Made by a program: the position numbers and the translations under genes. The notes beneath the pieces are model-generated. The model was not told the DNA's origin and made no database searches. It saw only the letters and a program-made list of their open reading frames with translations. This document shows positions 24,087 to 57,803 of a stretch of 64,000 nt of DNA, piece after piece. Numbering within the stretch: the stretch's first letter is position 1; every line of letters begins with the position of its first letter. This DNA comes from Leptoclinus maculatus (lineage: Eukaryota; Chordata; Actinopteri; Perciformes; Stichaeidae). Location of the stretch: the NCBI GenBank assembly GCA_032191485.1, contig JAVDOI010000019.1:526001-590000 (forward strand), written 5' to 3'.

Positions 24087-25265
24087 ATGATTGCAAAAAC
24101 TGGGAACGACAATCCGAAGGCAGACTATCTCCGATCCGAAGCGAGCTATTGCCCAGACTCCCCCGTCTCCTCTTCTCCGGAAGCCGGGCAGCTAAGCAGG
24201 AGGCGGGACACCCAGACCACGAGCGGCAGCATCATCCAGGAGGAGAGCGGCAGCATCCAGCCACTGGTCTACTCAGCCGCGGCCGCCGCCTGCATCATGT
24301 CATCGGGGGAGTTCATGCAGACCGCTCCGCTGCTAGCGCACAGATCCAAGAGGAGCGTGCTGTACAAGGCGCTCTGCTTCCTCCTTCTCGTCTTCCAGGG
24401 GGGCATTCTGGACTTCTACCTCATCATCTTCACCGACTTGTACTGGTGCTCATGGATCGCCACGGATCTGGTAGTGATCTCGGGCTGGGGGATTTTCTTC
24501 ATGAAGAACGCGCGGAGCAAGAGGGAGCGGGCCTGCGGCTTCCACCAGAAGAGCTCCATCTTCGGCTGCAACCTCGGGGAGTTTACCTACGCCTACCTGG
24601 CCTGGCTCATATATGTTATCGCCTGCACCCCGAAGGTGGTGCTCATCCTGGAGACATCTATCCTGGACCTGATTGAGCTCAAGGTCCCGTGTGGAGTGAC
24701 CGGCTTCAAGATCATTATGCTGCTGTCCGCGCCCCTGCTCTTCTGCCTCATCAACTCTATCATCGAGGATTTAAACGGGGCGACGGGGCACCACTCCCAG
24801 AGCTGCTTCATGAGCACCTGCTTGGACCTGCTGGACAGCTTCACGCTGGTGGAGATGCTGCTGAGGAGCGAGATCCCCACCGTGTACCTGAAGTACACCG
24901 TCGTCTCTGTGTATTTTGTGGCCCTGGCTGTGCCGGTGATCTGGCTTTACGAGCTGACGGCGTCGGAGCTGCGCTGCCGGTGGCTGTGGGCCCGCTTCTC
25001 CACCAGCCTGGTGGTCAACGCGCCCCTGCTTGTAGTCAGGTGCTTCCAGGTCTTCGTCTACAGGATGCCGGTGTCGGTGTTCATGTTCAAAAACATCTTC
25101 TTCTTGGTCTTTAAGTTCCTGGAGCTGGTGGAGCAGTGTGTGGCGGTGCGGGGGGTCCGGAGGCTGACCGGAAGCAGCAACCCGGCCCAGTTCTCCCACT
25201 GCGTGTCCGAGAACGACATGTGTCCTCACGGATACGTCAACACCTTGGCAGTCACCCAGTCCTAG
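24087..25265 (+). CDS. tmem121b: Transmembrane protein 121B-like (TMEM121 family), single exon, 392 aa
   Basis: One uninterrupted frame. Residues 1-80 are polar and Ser-rich. Hydrophobic segments follow at about 93-115, 121-139, 167-187, 207-227, 271-289, 304-324 and 330-350, so it is a multi-pass membrane protein. The tail ends in hydrophilic sequence (VNTLAVTQS). The segments VLYKALCFLLLVFQGGILDF and FTDLYWCSWIATDLVVISGW are typical of the TMEM121/CECR6 family; its biochemical function is not established. The one-exon structure and the convergent neighbour il17ra match human TMEM121B (CECR6) beside IL17RA. The coding DNA is much GC-richer than its flanks. The first ATG is used; the ATG at codon 71 would drop most of the polar leader. 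The symbol rests on family resemblance plus synteny; TMEM121A is the alternative. Confidence 0.92.
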   Translation: MIAKTGNDNPKADYLRSEASYCPDSPVSSSPEAGQLSRRRDTQTTSGSIIQEESGSIQPLVYSAAAAACIMSSGEFMQTAPLLAHRSKRSVLYKALCFLLLVFQGGILDFYLIIFTDLYWCSWIATDLVVISGWGIFFMKNARSKRERACGFHQKSSIFGCNLGEFTYAYLAWLIYVIACTPKVVLILETSILDLIELKVPCGVTGFKIIMLLSAPLLFCLINSIIEDLNGATGHHSQSCFMSTCLDLLDSFTLVEMLLRSEIPTVYLKYTVVSVYFVALAVPVIWLYELTASELRCRWLWARFSTSLVVNAPLLVVRCFQVFVYRMPVSVFMFKNIFFLVFKFLELVEQCVAVRGVRRLTGSSNPAQFSHCVSENDMCPHGYVNTLAVTQS

Positions 25266-46940
<21,675 letters not shown>

Positions 46941-48544
46941 AGTGGAGGAAGAAAGCTGTCAATCCACGTCCCTGCTATGAAAGAAACATGTAAGGTAGAG
47001 TTTCAAACCACTACACCTGAGCGGAAACAAAATGAGAGTGCGTGACTGCCGCTCGTGTCGATAACTGAAAACTTCCTGCTTTCTACGGAAAGTACCTGCT
47101 GTGTTTACAGTAAATTATCCTCTGCTGCCTTCATGTGACTTGGGAATATAGAGCACTATTCTGTTGAGTTTTGCTGCTTCTGATAATGATGATTAGATAG
47201 AGAATATACTGGAGCACCCCTCACCCCTTTAAACTTATATAATCGTATGAGAAAGAATAACACGAGAGAAACGTGTTGGAAATATATTAGACGTGTGTCT
47301 TGATGATTCTAAGAGTTATAGATTTCTTAGATTTGGATATAATCTATGAACCAGCCTATTACAGATGTTTTTTTAATTACATATTATTCATTGAACTATT
47401 GAGAAAGGAATAGTATTAAGGAATCTGAAAGCTTTTCATGGACTGAGTGCCCAGGAATCCCCACTTCAGGAATCACTAGCTTAGAGCCTAATTAATGGCA
47501 AGGAAATCACAGACAGACCTCAAATTCTGCAAATAGGTTTGTAGCGTAGTGCCATTTTGATTTGAGAGCTTATGTTACGAAATAAAATATTGAACTGATT
47601 AATTTGCTATTTACATAATTTTTAATTCCATAAGAACATTTGCAACATGTGATGCAAATCCAGAAGAAAGATGTGTCTATGGAATAGTGTTTGCCAAATA
47701 GAGCGGAGGTCAAGTTTCCTCTCTGTCCAGAGCTGTAGCCAACATTTTGGAAATACTGAGGCCATTGCAGTCTCTGCCCCATCCTCAACCTTCTTTACAT
47801 GCATATGAGTCCAAACAAAGGCTTGATGATCCTGTACAGTTTTTCAACTCCAAGTACTGAAATAAGCATAATCAGCAAACTCCGTGCAAGGCTGAGTGTC
47901 AACAAATTTCTTTTATTGATTTCTTTCTTCTAGTATAATACCCTTGTAAAGCACTTTGTGAATTATATCTGTGAAAAGCGTTATATATAAATGTTTTACT
48001 AACTACCTATATAGCTATTATCAGGTGAGTACTGCAGAGTAAAAAACTACTGACATACTGTACCCTTTTTAACATACAAGATCGAATGTAATCAAGTCCA
48101 TTTTTTAGATTTCCTTCCACAAGCATATCATTTTATATTTGCACATAAAAGGACAAAAAAAATTAAAATAAATATTCCAGCACAAAGAATATAGCCATTG
48201 ATTTGGAATATGAATATGAAAGCTGAAGGGAGGAGTAATTTCTACCAGGACGTTTTTTTAGCATAACGTTTTTCCCATAGACATTGAATGCAACATAAAT
48301 AGTGATTCAGGTTTCTTCCGTGATGTGTGGGCTTCTTCTGTTCTCTTCTGTTGTTCAGTCTACAATGAACATATATTTAAACCAGATGGTGAATCAGAAA
48401 ACTATTCAAATATAAAGCTCTATGATCTTTCTTCACTCTGGTATGAAACTCCAGTCAGTCCGATCGGCTGCAGCGTCCAATCACATAACTGATGAACAAT
48501 GAGGGGGCGTGTCGGCCGTTAAAACACTTCCTGGAAGGCTGTTC
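46941..48544. other. Flank upstream of il17ra; presumed promoter, then unassigned DNA
   Basis: The il17ra promoter and 5'UTR should lie just above 46940; nothing in the sequence defines them further. A short LINE/SINE-like tail (tgtaaagcactttgtgaatt ... gcgttatatataaatg) is at about 47945-47995. No gene is recognised. Confidence 0.4.
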
Positions 48545-49345
48545 TCGTGCGTCCTCGCTCATGGCTCCTCGGAGATCGATCCTCGATCCTCGCTCCTCCG
48601 ATCTAGCAGGCTCAATCCCAATGTCCCCCCTTACGGACTTTGAGGCGCGCTCCCGCGAAGTCCGTGAGGGTTTAGGGATGTCCCACTGTCAAATCGTCAA
48701 GTGTTTGAGGGCTCTCTTGCAGACATTTTGAGCCCTTTATGAACCCTTTCCATGAATCAGCATGGTATGCTGACTTTGCCTAAGGGAATTACCCACAAAT
48801 CATTGCAATGTGACGTTAAACACGGGGGTAATCAGTGGACGCATGGCGACGTAAAAAAAGGTAAACTGAGAGGACGGCTCACGTGTGTTCAATCGAGACT
48901 ATTACATGTACACAGAAACATTAAGGGTTAAAGATGGAACAAAAAAAAACATGAAATCAGAGGATTTATTTATTCATCAAATATTTGATTTTGTCATTGA
49001 AGCCGTTTTGACAAAAAACGAGTAAATTGATTATTTGAAATTACTTATCATCTTGTGAGGAAAGAGCCTGGAAGATATTCAAATCAGGGAGTACAAACCA
49101 TAAAATAAATACCCACAATTGTACATCTTATTTGTGGACGTTGTAATAGTAACGTGATATGTTGCAGCAAAGCCCTCATGGTCTCTCACACTCAACCACT
49201 TATTAGGTGACGTCAGTAAGTCCTTGAGGGTTTGGGGTTTAAGGTTTTAGGGGGGACATTGGGCCAATAAGAGCTTTGGGACGTCCGTCAATATGGCGGA
49301 GCAGAACAACTTCCGGTTCAAGCGAGGATCGAGGAGTGAGGAAAT
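48545..49345. mobile_element. Terminal-inverted-repeat element, unassigned superfamily
   Basis: The left part has tcgatcctcgatcctcgctc and then cccaatgtccccccttacgg; the right part has aggggggacattgggccaat and then agcgaggatcgaggagtgag. These are inverted with respect to each other, about 700 bp apart. No transposase frame is visible, so it is a MITE-like element. Confidence 0.6.
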
Positions 49346-49641
49346 TACAAATAAGAGACTTGAGATGTACCCTCAGACAGCAGCAACACAATGACCACGA
49401 TCGCGTGGGTGAAAATCACCAGACGTTAGTGTTCTAGGGTTAAATGGATACAACGCTGTTACAGGAAATAAACAAGTTTTCGCTTCTGATCAAGCTCACC
49501 TGTGTCTGCCTGCCTGTCTTTCTTTCTGTCTGTCTGTCTGCAGCTCTCATCGTTCGGTTCCTAACCAGGCGCTTTATTGGCGAATACGCGTCCTCTTCAG
49601 GTAATAATATTTTACATAGATCTTACAGTCTGTAATCAGGC

Positions 49642-50744
49642 CAGGGGCGGACTGGCCATCGGGGATACCGGGGAAATCCCCGGTAGGCCGACGGGGTTGG
49701 GATGGTCCAATACCGGCCCACCTCCATCACCAACTGGCCCTCCCTCTGACATCGCCGGCCCTGACTATATTCTATGCTTCACGGAACACGTTAAATTTAC
49801 TCTAATACCTAAATACCCAAAGTCAGCAATCACTGACTGGAATTTATACTACTCCTCGCGATCTGTATTCACACTCATGGTTTCCAACTTATTTTCTCAT
49901 CTAATCGCTTCCGTCAGTCTAACTTTGTTTTAGGTGTTATTAAATGTCAATCCAAAACACCAGCAGAGTTGTTGTCTCAAACATACTTTTAAGGCCACCC
50001 ACCGTCATTTACAATCTCCAGCAGCTGATCTTCCTCTGTCGTCACATATTATGCAGAGTAGGTTTGATGCGTCAGAATTACTCCTGATATTTAATTAGAC
50101 TCCTGATATTGTCTGTTAAATTAAGCTTTCTTTTTCTTGGAAGTTGTATGCTCTTCTTCTGTCTCCTTAGTGGGCTTTTCCCCTTTGCAGAGGAGCTCTC
50201 CAAAAGTTTTTTTACTCATTTTCGCTAACTTGTGGGCTTAATTAACGTATCACGTGACCGAGACAAGCGTCTCGACATGTGTCAAGAGCCACAGGTGGAT
50301 GAAATTGGAGAGAATCCGGTCATTTTTCAAAATAAAACATCTATCAGGTGGTTGGGGACAGGTGGTACTCAACACTTGCGAAAAAAAACAACAGACCAAT
50401 GCGTTGTAAATCACGTCACGTGATGCAGTTTAGCCAATCAAATAAGGGTATTCTGATTCACCAGTGCGATGTACCCACACCGTGACACAGGGGGGAGAGA
50501 CAAGGAAAGACATCACAGAGCAGAGCTCTTGTAATTTCAGATGTGAAAGTTAAATACCTTGATGTCTTCAAATAATCAAAATGCTATAAAGACCACAGTC
50601 TTTAAACTATACACTAAAAACACTGTGATACAAATGTCTTCTCCGTGTATTGATAAACTATGCATTAATGCGAGAGAAAAAATACAGAGTGGGCCGGTCT
50701 GAAACAGTAACTCCCGGGCCACTTTTTCCCCCATTCCGCCCCTG
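49642..50744. mobile_element. Non-autonomous hAT element with 8-bp target duplication
   Basis: Ends CAGGGGCGG (49642) and CCGCCCCTG (ending 50744) are perfect 9-bp inverted repeats, with similarity continuing inside (gcccggta/gggccggtc types). Flanks AATCAGGC (49634-49641) and AATCAGGG (50745-50752) match at 7 of 8 bases. 1103 bp, no transposase frame. Confidence 0.85.
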
Positions 50745-50819
50745 AATCAGGGGTTGTACATCCCACCACTCGCTTTGTTTATTTCACTGTTAAATCCTTA
50801 CGTATATTAAACATGATTC

Positions 50820-51470
50820 AAATGTATATGCAGTGGTGGAAGATGGTCAAAGTGTCCTTGAGCGAGACACTGAACCCCAAGTAGCTCCCCAGGCGCTTCA
50901 CAGCAGCCCACTGCTCCTAAATATTCTTAGGATGGGTAAAATGCAGAGGTCAAATTTCATGTATGTATGTAATGTAAATGACGATTGTAATACATTTAAA
51001 ATTAAAAAAAGTATTCATATCCTTCACTGCAGCAAAACTACTTATAATACAGAACTGAAAATACTCCACTACAAGTAAATATCCTGTTGGCTAGTTTAAT
51101 CTACAGCTATGCATAATAAAATCATCATGTTCGTAGCGTCGCTGTTTTGTGAGAACCACGTGTCTCTAAAAAGAGACGAAGCATTTTCCCGCTGATCCAA
51201 GAGGCTTTTTAAAGAGTTTGATTAGCTTTAAAAAGTAGGACGATTTTTTTCATCCTTCAGTTTATCACAAGCATTCAACATTAATACATCTGGAGATACG
51301 TGGTTTTCACTGGACAGGAAGGGGAAGTCGTCTGAAATGTAACTAAACCCGTGATACAAATGTAGTGGGGTACAATATTTACTGATGTGATGAAGTGGAG
51401 TAGAAGTCTAAAGTAGCATTAAATAGAAATACCCAAGTACAGTGCAAGTACCTCAAATTTCTTCCAATTA
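50820..51470. repeat. Compound interspersed repeats
   Basis: A SINE-like piece (gtccttgagcgagacactga; ggcgcttcacagcagcccac) is followed by a stretch ending caagtacagtgcaagtacct, related in reverse to the repeat at 10710. Boundaries were not resolved. Confidence 0.45.
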
Positions 51471-52090
51471 ACACCTCTTAAGCTCCAGCCCTATTTTGAG
51501 GCCTCTGCTCGAAAATGTGCTGCCCACACTAAAGAGTGTAGCTCTGTAACTACAAGGTCTATTTGAATAATCTTTGGATGTATAAATCAGATACAACAGT
51601 GTGATATTAATATTTGATGAGGAAATATTGTGTATATGTTACAAGTTAATACTATATGAAGATAGAAAACAGCGTAGACTGAAAATCCTGAAAAATTGTA
51701 CTTTTATATCCTATAAAACTATATATTTCACTTGTTTATCACTAATATTGGTCAAGGACAACATCATACAGCAGTTTGGCACAATGTTGAGCAATATTTG
51801 ACCATTCTGGGATGTTTTCACTTCTCCTCCATGCAATTTCCTCGTCTCTGTCTGAGTCAATGGAGCCCTGTATAAGTCTATGGAGCCCTGTATAAGCCTA
51901 TGGTGGGTGGATTTCGTCATATGACCACTTGTTAGATCCGGGTGGATGACGTGAATGCAATAGGCAGGTTCTTTAAGTGATTGAAAGAAGCTGGTCAACC
52001 CCCGAGCGTAAAATGATTCGTCGAACGGGAGAAGGACCACCATCTTCTCATACTTTCATGAAGAACCTCCATTTTAACACGGTAGAGAGA

Positions 52091-52307
52091 AGCTGTGTCC
52101 CAATTCAGGGTCTGCATCATTCTGAGGACCCAGCCTTCGCGGTCTACGTGGGCCGCGTCCTTTGAAAACCGCAAAGGCTAGACCGTGCGGTCTCTGAAAT
52201 GAGACGGCCTACGCTACAGAGGACTTCCTGTTTGCGTCAACAGCTGTTCCCGCCCAGCCCCCTCTTGCTGCTCCCATCGCCTAGAATCCCTGCTCAATAG
52301 GATTATA

Positions 52308-52338
<31 letters not shown>

Positions 52339-54587
52339 TTTATAGTGTATATTCCTGTATATATATTTATAGTGTGTGTGTGTGTGTGTGTGTTTGTGTA
52401 TATATAATACCTGCTCAGGATTATAAATATATACACATAAATACATTAAACAAAAATATTTTCAGTATATATACTTTGAAGTTTTTAGTTTAGTGTTTTT
52501 AATCATATATAAAAAAATTAATTCATAGTTTATTTTCATAATATTGTTTTTCTAAATTAATAATCAGTTAATTAAATCAGTTACTATGTTTAACACATTT
52601 TCAGTTATAGTTCTTGCAATTAAAACAATGTATTTATCAATAACTTTATTTTATTCACACATACATATATACTTCCATGTACATATATATATATATATAT
52701 ATACACGTGTAGATATGTGTGTGTGTGTGTGTGTGTATATGTATATATATATATAGAGCAATCCCAAGGCAGAGGAAATCAATCAAAGACGGTTAATATT
52801 AATAACAGCAAAACAAATGTTAGCAAACGTGTTTATTAACTTGCAGTAACACATGTGCATATACTTTATATTTTTTAAATCAGTTTCATCTCCGTGACAG
52901 CAATATTAACACATCAGAAGGATCTACTCGTTGTTTTATTAGTAAAGGCTTTGTACAGGATGAGCGCTAATGTAACTGTAACCTTAAGTACAGGATGGTC
53001 AAATTGAGATATTACAAATGGACTAATGTCTTAATTCAAAGCTACGGTTGCTGAATGTTTGTCCATCATTCTCCCCTCAGCTCCTGGCTCTCTAACAAAA
53101 CAAGAACAGAATCAGCAAAATACTCAAATTCAGTTTATTCGTGTAATTAATCTTAACGTTACCGGACTTAAAGTAATATTTCAGGTTCACAACTCGTCTA
53201 CCTGAGCTCACGTTGGTCCGTTTATGTACATGATATGAAGTATAAATAATCTGTAAAACCATCACACCATCAGTAAGATATTAATGATATTAAGAATATT
53301 CTGAGTTTTTGATATTGAACAGTTTATTGGACCTTTAGTCCAAAAATATATATTTTTTTTTATTTACCTATATGATATTTTTTTTGTATCACATTTGTTA
53401 CATCAGGCATATTTAGCAGGAAGGAGCGAGAAGCCAACTGAGAACCCAGAGGGTTTTTATACTGGGTGCTCTGGCACACAGGGCCAGTGTTGCTAATGGC
53501 CTCAGGTGTTTCCACTCTGCCTGACGACCCTCTGCCACACCTGCAAGGAAGGCAGCCAAACGAACAGGCAGACAGGGCAGAGAGGGTCGTCACACATTTC
53601 CCACAACACTGTACCTTTTTGCCATCTAAAAGAAAAAACAAAAATGAGTTTACTCTGAATTTCTTTTTTTAATCAAGCAATATAACAAAATATTATGATA
53701 GCCAAGGATTTGTTATTATATATATAAAAAAACATACATTTCCACTCAATATATCTTACTATGACATTTCTACATTTAATTAGTTTAATTGAATGATCAA
53801 AACAGTGTATTTGGCATTGTGATATGGCATAATCCAGATTGCATAATGAAATACAATACAAGGATTTACAGGTGAATCATTACTTTATATACCTGCTGTC
53901 TCATATTTGATACCTATATTTTCATGATTTTACTATAAAATAATGAATGAAAATTGATTAATTATAGGTTGCTTCAATACAGTAAATATTCATATTGAAA
54001 TATTAGTAACACTATAAATGTTGTTCTTACCGTATCTGTTTCAAAATTAGCAACGATTTCCCTGCCGAAAACGAACGAGTCACGTCATGACGGCTGCCAT
54101 TTTGGAAATGGAATTGAAATGCCTGCAGTGCATGGAAAATCCACCAGATGGCAGCATACATGTATAGGGCTGTATACAACAGGTGTTTCAGGAAAGTATT
54201 GCTCATGTTAATTACATAGAGGTCTCTGAAACTCATGTATCAAATATGATACAAATGGCATTATCGATGACATTCGAGTGAGTTGAAACCCAATACTTAC
54301 ATTTAAAAGTGAATCCTGCCGCTTCTCCAGCTCTCGCATCAATCGCCGCCATGTTGGTTCAAATAAAATCTTCACCGGCATGCAATGCATCTTGGAATAT
54401 GCTGGGCCACGAAGGATCCATGAGATGTGTCCTCCGAATCTGGGTGCAGAAGGCTGCATTCGTCGGCTGCATTCCTAGGAGTCTTCAACAAACATGCGAT
54501 TTGGGACAGCCTAGTCGCCGCGCTGTGACGCAACCGGTATATGAATGCAGCCTCCGAAGGATGCAGACCCTGAATTGTGACACAGCT
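52091..54587. mobile_element. 2.5-kb element with 28-bp terminal inverted repeats
   Basis: The left end (52091-52118, agctgtgtcccaattcaggg) and right end (54560-54587) are inverted repeats differing at one position. They are flanked by the 5-bp duplication AGAGA (52086-52090 and 54588-54592). Subterminal parts are also related. The interior is AT-rich, with TA/TG microsatellites at 52304-52400 and 52685-52755 and a Cys-rich minus-strand frame at 53360-53641. No catalytic motif was recognised, so the superfamily is open. Confidence 0.75.
53360..53641 (-). CDS. Hypothetical Cys-rich frame inside the 2.5-kb element
   Basis: A 93-codon frame with CCGKC, CSFGCLPCRCGRG and a hydrophilic tail. It lies in a locally GC-richer island within AT-rich element DNA. 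It could be a remnant exon of the element's own gene or chance. I do not recognise it. Confidence 0.2.
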   Translation of the reverse strand: MFFLLDGKKVQCCGKCVTTLSALSACSFGCLPCRCGRGSSGRVETPEAISNTGPVCQSTQYKNPLGSQLASRSFLLNMPDVTNVIQKKYHIGK

Positions 54588-54592
54588 AGAGA

Positions 54593-56552
54593 ATGAGTAG
54601 GCGAGCACATGTTACAATGGGATTATCGTCATTTTCCAACGTTTTCGCCCAGAAAAGCACCTCAAGGTGAGTAGCGGTTCAGATTTTTCGCAGTGTTGGA
54701 GTGTGGCTTTGTGCGGTTTGTTGGATGTAACTTTTGAAAGGTTTGGAGCACAGGAATGTGGATCACATCGCCGGCTCCGAGGTGGAATGCTAATGCTAGT
54801 TTATACTCAGTTTTTCTCTGTGGCGGCTAGCTTTTGGTTCGAAAAATCGAAGCGGAGTCCATAGATCGCTGAATCATGGTGAGAATTTGGTCATATTTTG
54901 GCAGATATTGTAGTTTTTTATGGCGATTATCTACAGTTGTATTTGGAGTGTGTAAAAGTTGACTTAGATAGTAATATTGCTCGGGTGTTGCTGATTATTT
55001 AAAAAAAAAATGTTTTTTATTTCTTTTTAATCAAGCTATGATTGTTTAATCGAGATGTAGGCGACATCCTCGGCGCTCCAAGCCCCCAAATTTGGGTCCT
55101 TGGAGCGGAAAATTTTTAGTTGCATTCCACCACGTGTATCTACCAAATCATGTAAGATTTTCATTACACCCTACATCTGACTCATGGAATCTCGTTCTGC
55201 CTAGTTTTCAGTGAAGCATGCATGCATCATACATTAAATATGATACATTCAAACTAGAATATAGTTCATCCTTGGGATCTCCACTAGAATTTCAAATAAT
55301 TTGTTTCAGAGTTTGGCTGCAGAGCATGTGCACAGACAGACCCACAGTGGGTCAAGGTGATATAGTTAAAGAGAAGCAGAGCCGTCTAGTCGTCCACCTG
55401 CTCCTCTTTAAACAATAATGCCAATGTCATTTTACTTTCCATACATTCTAACTCGATGCCATATTTATAATCCAATCACCAATCTATCTGCAACAACAAA
55501 TGTCCCATAGCTACATTTTCATATGCATTGCACTATATTTGACTTTTTGATTTGGTTGGGTATTGAATTTCAAACCTATTTTGGCTCCCAACCAAACCAC
55601 CTTTGTTTTATCCCTGGCCCGAAAAGCCACAAACCTTTTGGATTATGGCTTCATTCAGTTGGCTGTTTTCTAGTTTCTATACACTGTTTGTCTAGCTCCA
55701 GTACTTTCTTTCCACACCCTCTTATCTCACCTTTTTGTATACTCTCTTACGTTATGTACTTTCCATGGTGAAGCCAACTTCCACTACAGCTGGTGCAGCT
55801 TCTGTCAACTGCAGGCAACTTAATATTAAGAGCATGGTCTGAATATGTGATCCATTGTATTATTTTTGAAGATTGTTAGCCAACATCTGGTCTGAAGAGC
55901 CATCCTGTAATCAAAGCATTATGCAGGCTCCTTGAAAGGCTACCTGACCTGCAAGGAGAATTACTTGCATTAGTCTCTGATAAAGGCTCAGACCATTGTT
56001 TCCCTGAGAATAATCTAGTTTCATCTGAACTTGTTTACTCACTGCACATTCAAAGTGAAGCACAGATACTGTGGGAGGTGTGAAAGCAACACGTGGAGAG
56101 AAATCAATCTCTATATTGGTGACAAATGCGTGTTACATGATCTACAAATGAGAATAACTATTTGTGAGGAAAATATGGCGTTCAAAAATGCATTCTCCAA
56201 TCCGCAAACGAATACTAACCAATTTGAAGAAATTTAAAACCATTATTAGTTTACATATATGTATTTCCAAGTTCAAATATATAACATTTGCCTTTTAAAA
56301 AGTTAAAATATGTCCACATGTAGATTGAATTTGACAGTGTGCAAATGTGCTTAATTTCAACCGCAGATAAGAAAGATTCTTTTAATTTTATGCTTTTGCC
56401 CCACAGTTGTGTATCAATATTTATTTTAAGTTAGTCTACAGATGTATATGTTTTCTTATACATTTTCTCTGTACACAGAGAGCCAACACAAGAGAGTTGA
56501 GTCTCGTCATCACTTATTTTGCTGTTTTCCACAGAATGCATATACAGAAAGC
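54593..56552. other. Gene-free stretch
   Basis: Only short frames occur on both strands. No terminal repeats, RNA genes or domains were seen. Confidence 0.4.
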
Positions 56553-57072
56553 CAGTGGCGGCTGGTGGAAAATGTTCTAGGTAGGGCCATCCTATCAATT
56601 TCCGCAAACATCCCAGTATGATTTAATGCAAAAAAAGTAAGGTGTCAAACACGCATTATACTTTGCAGTTAAATATTTAACATTTATTCCAACACGAAAA
56701 AAAGCAGTAAATAACACTTTGATAAACACGTCAGGACATCATATTTTTGTCACCCTCAAAGGGAATTCAGTATAATAATATATATATTATATATATATTA
56801 TTATATTATACAGAATATTATTATATGTTATATATATTATATTATACTGAATTCCCTGTGAGGGTGACTAAAATAAGATGTCCTGACGTGTTTGTGAAAG
56901 TGTTATTTACTGCTTTTTTTCGTGTTGGAATAAATGTTAAATATTTAACTGCAAAGTAGTAATGCGTGTTTGATACCTTAATTTGTTTGCATTAAATCAT
57001 TCTGGGATGTTTGCTGAAATTGATTGGATGTGGCACAGCCCTACCAAGAACATTTTCCACCAGCCGCCACTG
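56553..57072. mobile_element. Fold-back hAT MITE (two 3' ends joined head to head)
   Basis: The left end cagtggcggctggtggaaaa and the right end cagccgccactg (ending 57072) are the tips of a nearly full-length palindrome: about 230 bp on each side mirror one another around an AT-rich centre near 56780-56850. Both arms equal the 3' part of the hAT copy at 45390-46584. No 8-bp duplication was found at the flanks. Confidence 0.88.
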
Positions 57073-57088
57073 TATATATATATCACAT

Positions 57089-57540
57089 TGTAAGAGCCAT
57101 TTTGTTGTTTTTGTTTTTTGTGCAACCTCCCACCACATGGGGGCGTAGTGCCGACGTAGTGCCGGCACAGGTATTATAATCAGGGGGTTCATTGGACACA
57201 GGTAATAGGCAGAAGCAAACAGGCTACTCATCATCTCGTCTTTTGGACCGGAGCTGTTGGAGCACCGGAGGCAGTCGGTGAGGCGGCGGAGCTGGTTGGA
57301 GCGCACCGTAGCTGGTTGGAGCGCCGGAGAGTAGGTGAAGCTGCGGAGCTGGTGGAGCCCACCGGAGCTGGTTGGAGCGCACAGGAGCAGGTTGGAGCTG
57401 CGGTTGTCTCACGGAGGAAAAAGAACGTAAGAACAACTGTAGGCCGTTCAACGCCAAGGTATGTGTATCGCTACCTCCAACAAAGGAGTGGCCATTGTTG
57501 TAATTGTGCACACATGACTTTGTGCGTAAAATCCAACGCA
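57089..57540 (+). mobile_element. 5' LTR of a BEL/Pao-like retrotransposon
   Basis: Starts TGTAAGAGCCATTTTGTT and ends near ATCCAACGCA, followed by tggtggtgacagtatg, a likely primer-binding region. The start shares about 140 bp with the solo LTR at 40687. It lies directly before the gag-like frame. No 3' LTR is present downstream in the window. Confidence 0.65.
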
Positions 57541-57803
57541 TTGGTGGTGACAGTATGAATGAACTGAGCGCGTATTCACAAAATTGAATTTGCGTAACTG
57601 ACAATGAAAGAAGATCAAGCTGCCGATTCTGAACTCTTAACCGAGACAGAGCCTCGGGTTGAATCTGGTGATGTAGACTACACTGTAAAAAAAGCGGACT
57701 GTTAAATTGACAGAAAAAGCACTTATTGAAAAAATTGTCAACTTGCAAAAACAAAGAAAGGTGAAATTCAAAAGAGCACACAATCCCAGAGATAATTGTT
57801 GAT

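Noticed and set aside
56545..57080. 8-bp target duplication around the fold-back MITE
   Set aside because: cagaaagc and tatatata are unrelated.
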